From: a virus
DNA: 30,738 nucleotides
IMG/VR virus record: IMGVR_UViG_3300038701_001584
Span: 1-30,738 of that record
Reading direction: 5' to 3' (one strand)
Part shown: piece after piece, positions 29,809 to 30,738 of the stretch
Layout: the number at the start of each line of letters is the position of its first letter
How positions within the stretch are numbered: the first letter of the stretch is position 1
Program-made: the position numbers and the translations under genes
The notes under the pieces: generated by a model
What the model was told of the DNA's origin: nothing
What the model saw: the letters and a program-made list of their open reading frames with translations, nothing else
Databases searched by the model: none

Positions 29809-29814
29809 TATAAT
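29809..29814 (+). promoter_or_regulatory. -10 element giving a predicted leaderless mRNA
   Basis: Perfect TATAAT, five bases before ATG 29820. Transcription starting about seven bases after the hexamer falls on or next to the ATG, and no Shine-Dalgarno lies in between. No TG extension or -35 box is visible. The hexamer straddles the end of the helicase gene. Confidence 0.5.
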
Positions 29815-29819
29815 GAAGT

Positions 29820-30143
29820 ATGCATAATTTGCATCACAAGCCTTTAAAAAGATTTGGATTAGATGGTAGCATCTACACAGATTCCGCCATTCCAAGGCTA
29901 AGGCAGGAATATACTTCTTTGCTTAAGATGGAAATGAAGATGTGCGGGTATGTTCCAAGAATAGATATTGACCCAGACTTTACAATAGAGTATAATTCAA
30001 GGGGTTACTTTTATTTTGAGTTATCAATATACGGGGTATTTGTAGGAAAGAGAAAAAGCGAATGGATTATGGGAATAGACGGAACAAGGGTAATTCCTAT
30101 TCAGAAGAGCAGGTTAAACGAGTTCTCGTCGGAAGCGGCATAG
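29820..30143 (+). CDS. Small conserved phage protein before primase, unknown function
   Basis: 107 residues, predicted leaderless. A helical stretch SAIPRLRQEYTSLLKMEMKM is followed by strands (GYVPRIDIDPDFTIEYN, GYFYFELSIYGVFVGK) and an end with EWIMGIDGTRVIPIQKSRLN. I recall comparable proteins in phage replication regions, without an assigned function. Its last 82 bases overlap the start of the primase gene in another frame, which is a long overlap but both reading frames look coding. Confidence 0.7.
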   Translation: MHNLHHKPLKRFGLDGSIYTDSAIPRLRQEYTSLLKMEMKMCGYVPRIDIDPDFTIEYNSRGYFYFELSIYGVFVGKRKSEWIMGIDGTRVIPIQKSRLNEFSSEAA

Positions 30144-30738
30144 ATGTTGAAACAGAACTAGATTCTGACTTTCTTATCTTTTGTCCTTTCCACGGTAACT
30201 TTAGAACACCAGCAGGAGAAGTAAACAAAGACTCTGGGATCTTTTTTTGTTTTTCTTGTCAATATACCGCTGACCTGGTAGAGCTGGTAATGAAGCAAAC
30301 TGGCAGGACATACTTTGAGTCTGTCAGGTTTATTGATGGTAAGTCTGCAAGCAAAAACTTTGAGCAAGAGATAGAGTCTAAGCTAGTAAAAAAGCCAGAC
30401 TTTGTGCCCTTCGATGATGTTTTGATTAAAAGACTTAGTGTTCAAGCACTAGCTTCACCTAGAGCTATGAATTATTATAGGTCTAGGCAAATTACAGAGG
30501 AATCTGTAAAGAGGTTCTCCCTTGGGTATTCTGAAAATCAAGACATGGTGACTATCCCAGTCACTTCCCCAGACGGCATCATGCTGGGTTTTGTGGGTAG
30601 GTCTATTGAAGGAAAAGAATTCAAGAATACTGTAGGTTTGCCTAAAAGCAAAACAATGTTTAATTTAAGTAGAGTTAAGACTTCTCGTAAAGTGTATGTA
30701 GTAGAATCATCTTTCGATGTTATTAGGCTAGACCAGCC
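30062..30738 (+). CDS. DNA primase, DnaG-type, 5' part (runs off window)
   Basis: An ATG at 30062 opens a frame with no stop to the end of the window (225 codons). AGGAAAGAGA before it is a plausible ribosome site, and no later start precedes the conserved zinc ligands. Cys41-x2-His44 and Cys63-x2-Cys66 form a CHCC zinc-binding domain of DnaG-type primases (FCPFHGNF ... FFCFSCQYTAD). A helix-rich link follows, then PVTSPDGIMLGFVGRSIEG, typical of the RNA polymerase domain, and at the end KVYVVESSFDVIRLDQ, the first TOPRIM strand with its catalytic Glu. It makes RNA primers next to the helicase. The gene overlaps the previous one by 82 bases. Confidence 0.88.
   Translation, partial: MDYGNRRNKGNSYSEEQVKRVLVGSGIDVETELDSDFLIFCPFHGNFRTPAGEVNKDSGIFFCFSCQYTADLVELVMKQTGRTYFESVRFIDGKSASKNFEQEIESKLVKKPDFVPFDDVLIKRLSVQALASPRAMNYYRSRQITEESVKRFSLGYSENQDMVTIPVTSPDGIMLGFVGRSIEGKEFKNTVGLPKSKTMFNLSRVKTSRKVYVVESSFDVIRLDQ

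Noticed and set aside
1-30738. tRNA genes, CRISPR arrays, insertion sequences and attachment sites
   Set aside because: All gaps between genes are under about 90 bases and hold no cloverleaf, spaced direct repeats or transposase; no integrase is present.

Overview
The window is a continuous piece of a tailed double-stranded DNA phage genome (or a prophage). Every gene reads on the + strand and the genes are packed with almost no gaps; no stretch over 300 bases lacks a gene. It enters inside the portal gene and leaves inside a DnaG-type primase gene. The order portal, protease/scaffold, capsid, connectors, tail tube, chaperones, very long tape measure and tail tip, with no tail-sheath gene, indicates siphovirus morphology. 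Several proteins (the tail-tip hub beginning near 17645, the minor tail proteins after it, the small proteins before the helicase, the primase with CxxH/CxxC zinc ligands) recall families I associate with phages of Actinobacteria. The DNA is moderately AT-rich by eye, so a lower-GC actinobacterial host is possible, but the host is inference only.

Layout. 1-3776: portal C-terminus, an endonuclease VII-like HNH gene lodged between portal and protease, an XkdF-like protease joined in frame to an acidic scaffold (with a strong internal ribosome site and ATG that should also make free scaffold), and the HK97-fold capsid protein followed by a terminator. 3862-7459: five connector/neck/tail-completion genes and the tail tube protein, again ending in a terminator. 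7529-16974: two paralogous tail chaperones (one long fused form, one short form, each with its own start) and a 2783-residue tape measure. 16974-27536: distal tail and tail-tip genes, dominated by a 2412-residue hub/tip protein carrying a seven-blade propeller and a family of repeated beta modules. 27541-30738: a switch from structure to replication: an HTH protein, two small proteins, a DnaB-like helicase, a small conserved phage protein and the start of a primase.

Expression signals. Most of the real intergenic gaps carry a TATAAT-like hexamer just before a gene, several with a TG one base upstream (extended -10) and no clear -35 box. In two cases (before 7529 and 29820) the spacing places the predicted transcription start on the ATG with no Shine-Dalgarno, predicting leaderless mRNAs. 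Both terminators close with a UUCG tetraloop and follow the two structural proteins needed in most copies (capsid and tail tube), whose Arg codons are mostly CGT/CGC while the neighbours use AGA/AGG.

The most unusual points are the duplicated chaperone pair that seems to replace the usual programmed frameshift, the extended -10/leaderless promoter set, and the mosaic propeller protein with modules inserted into other modules. I found no tRNA, CRISPR array, insertion sequence, integrase or lysis gene.
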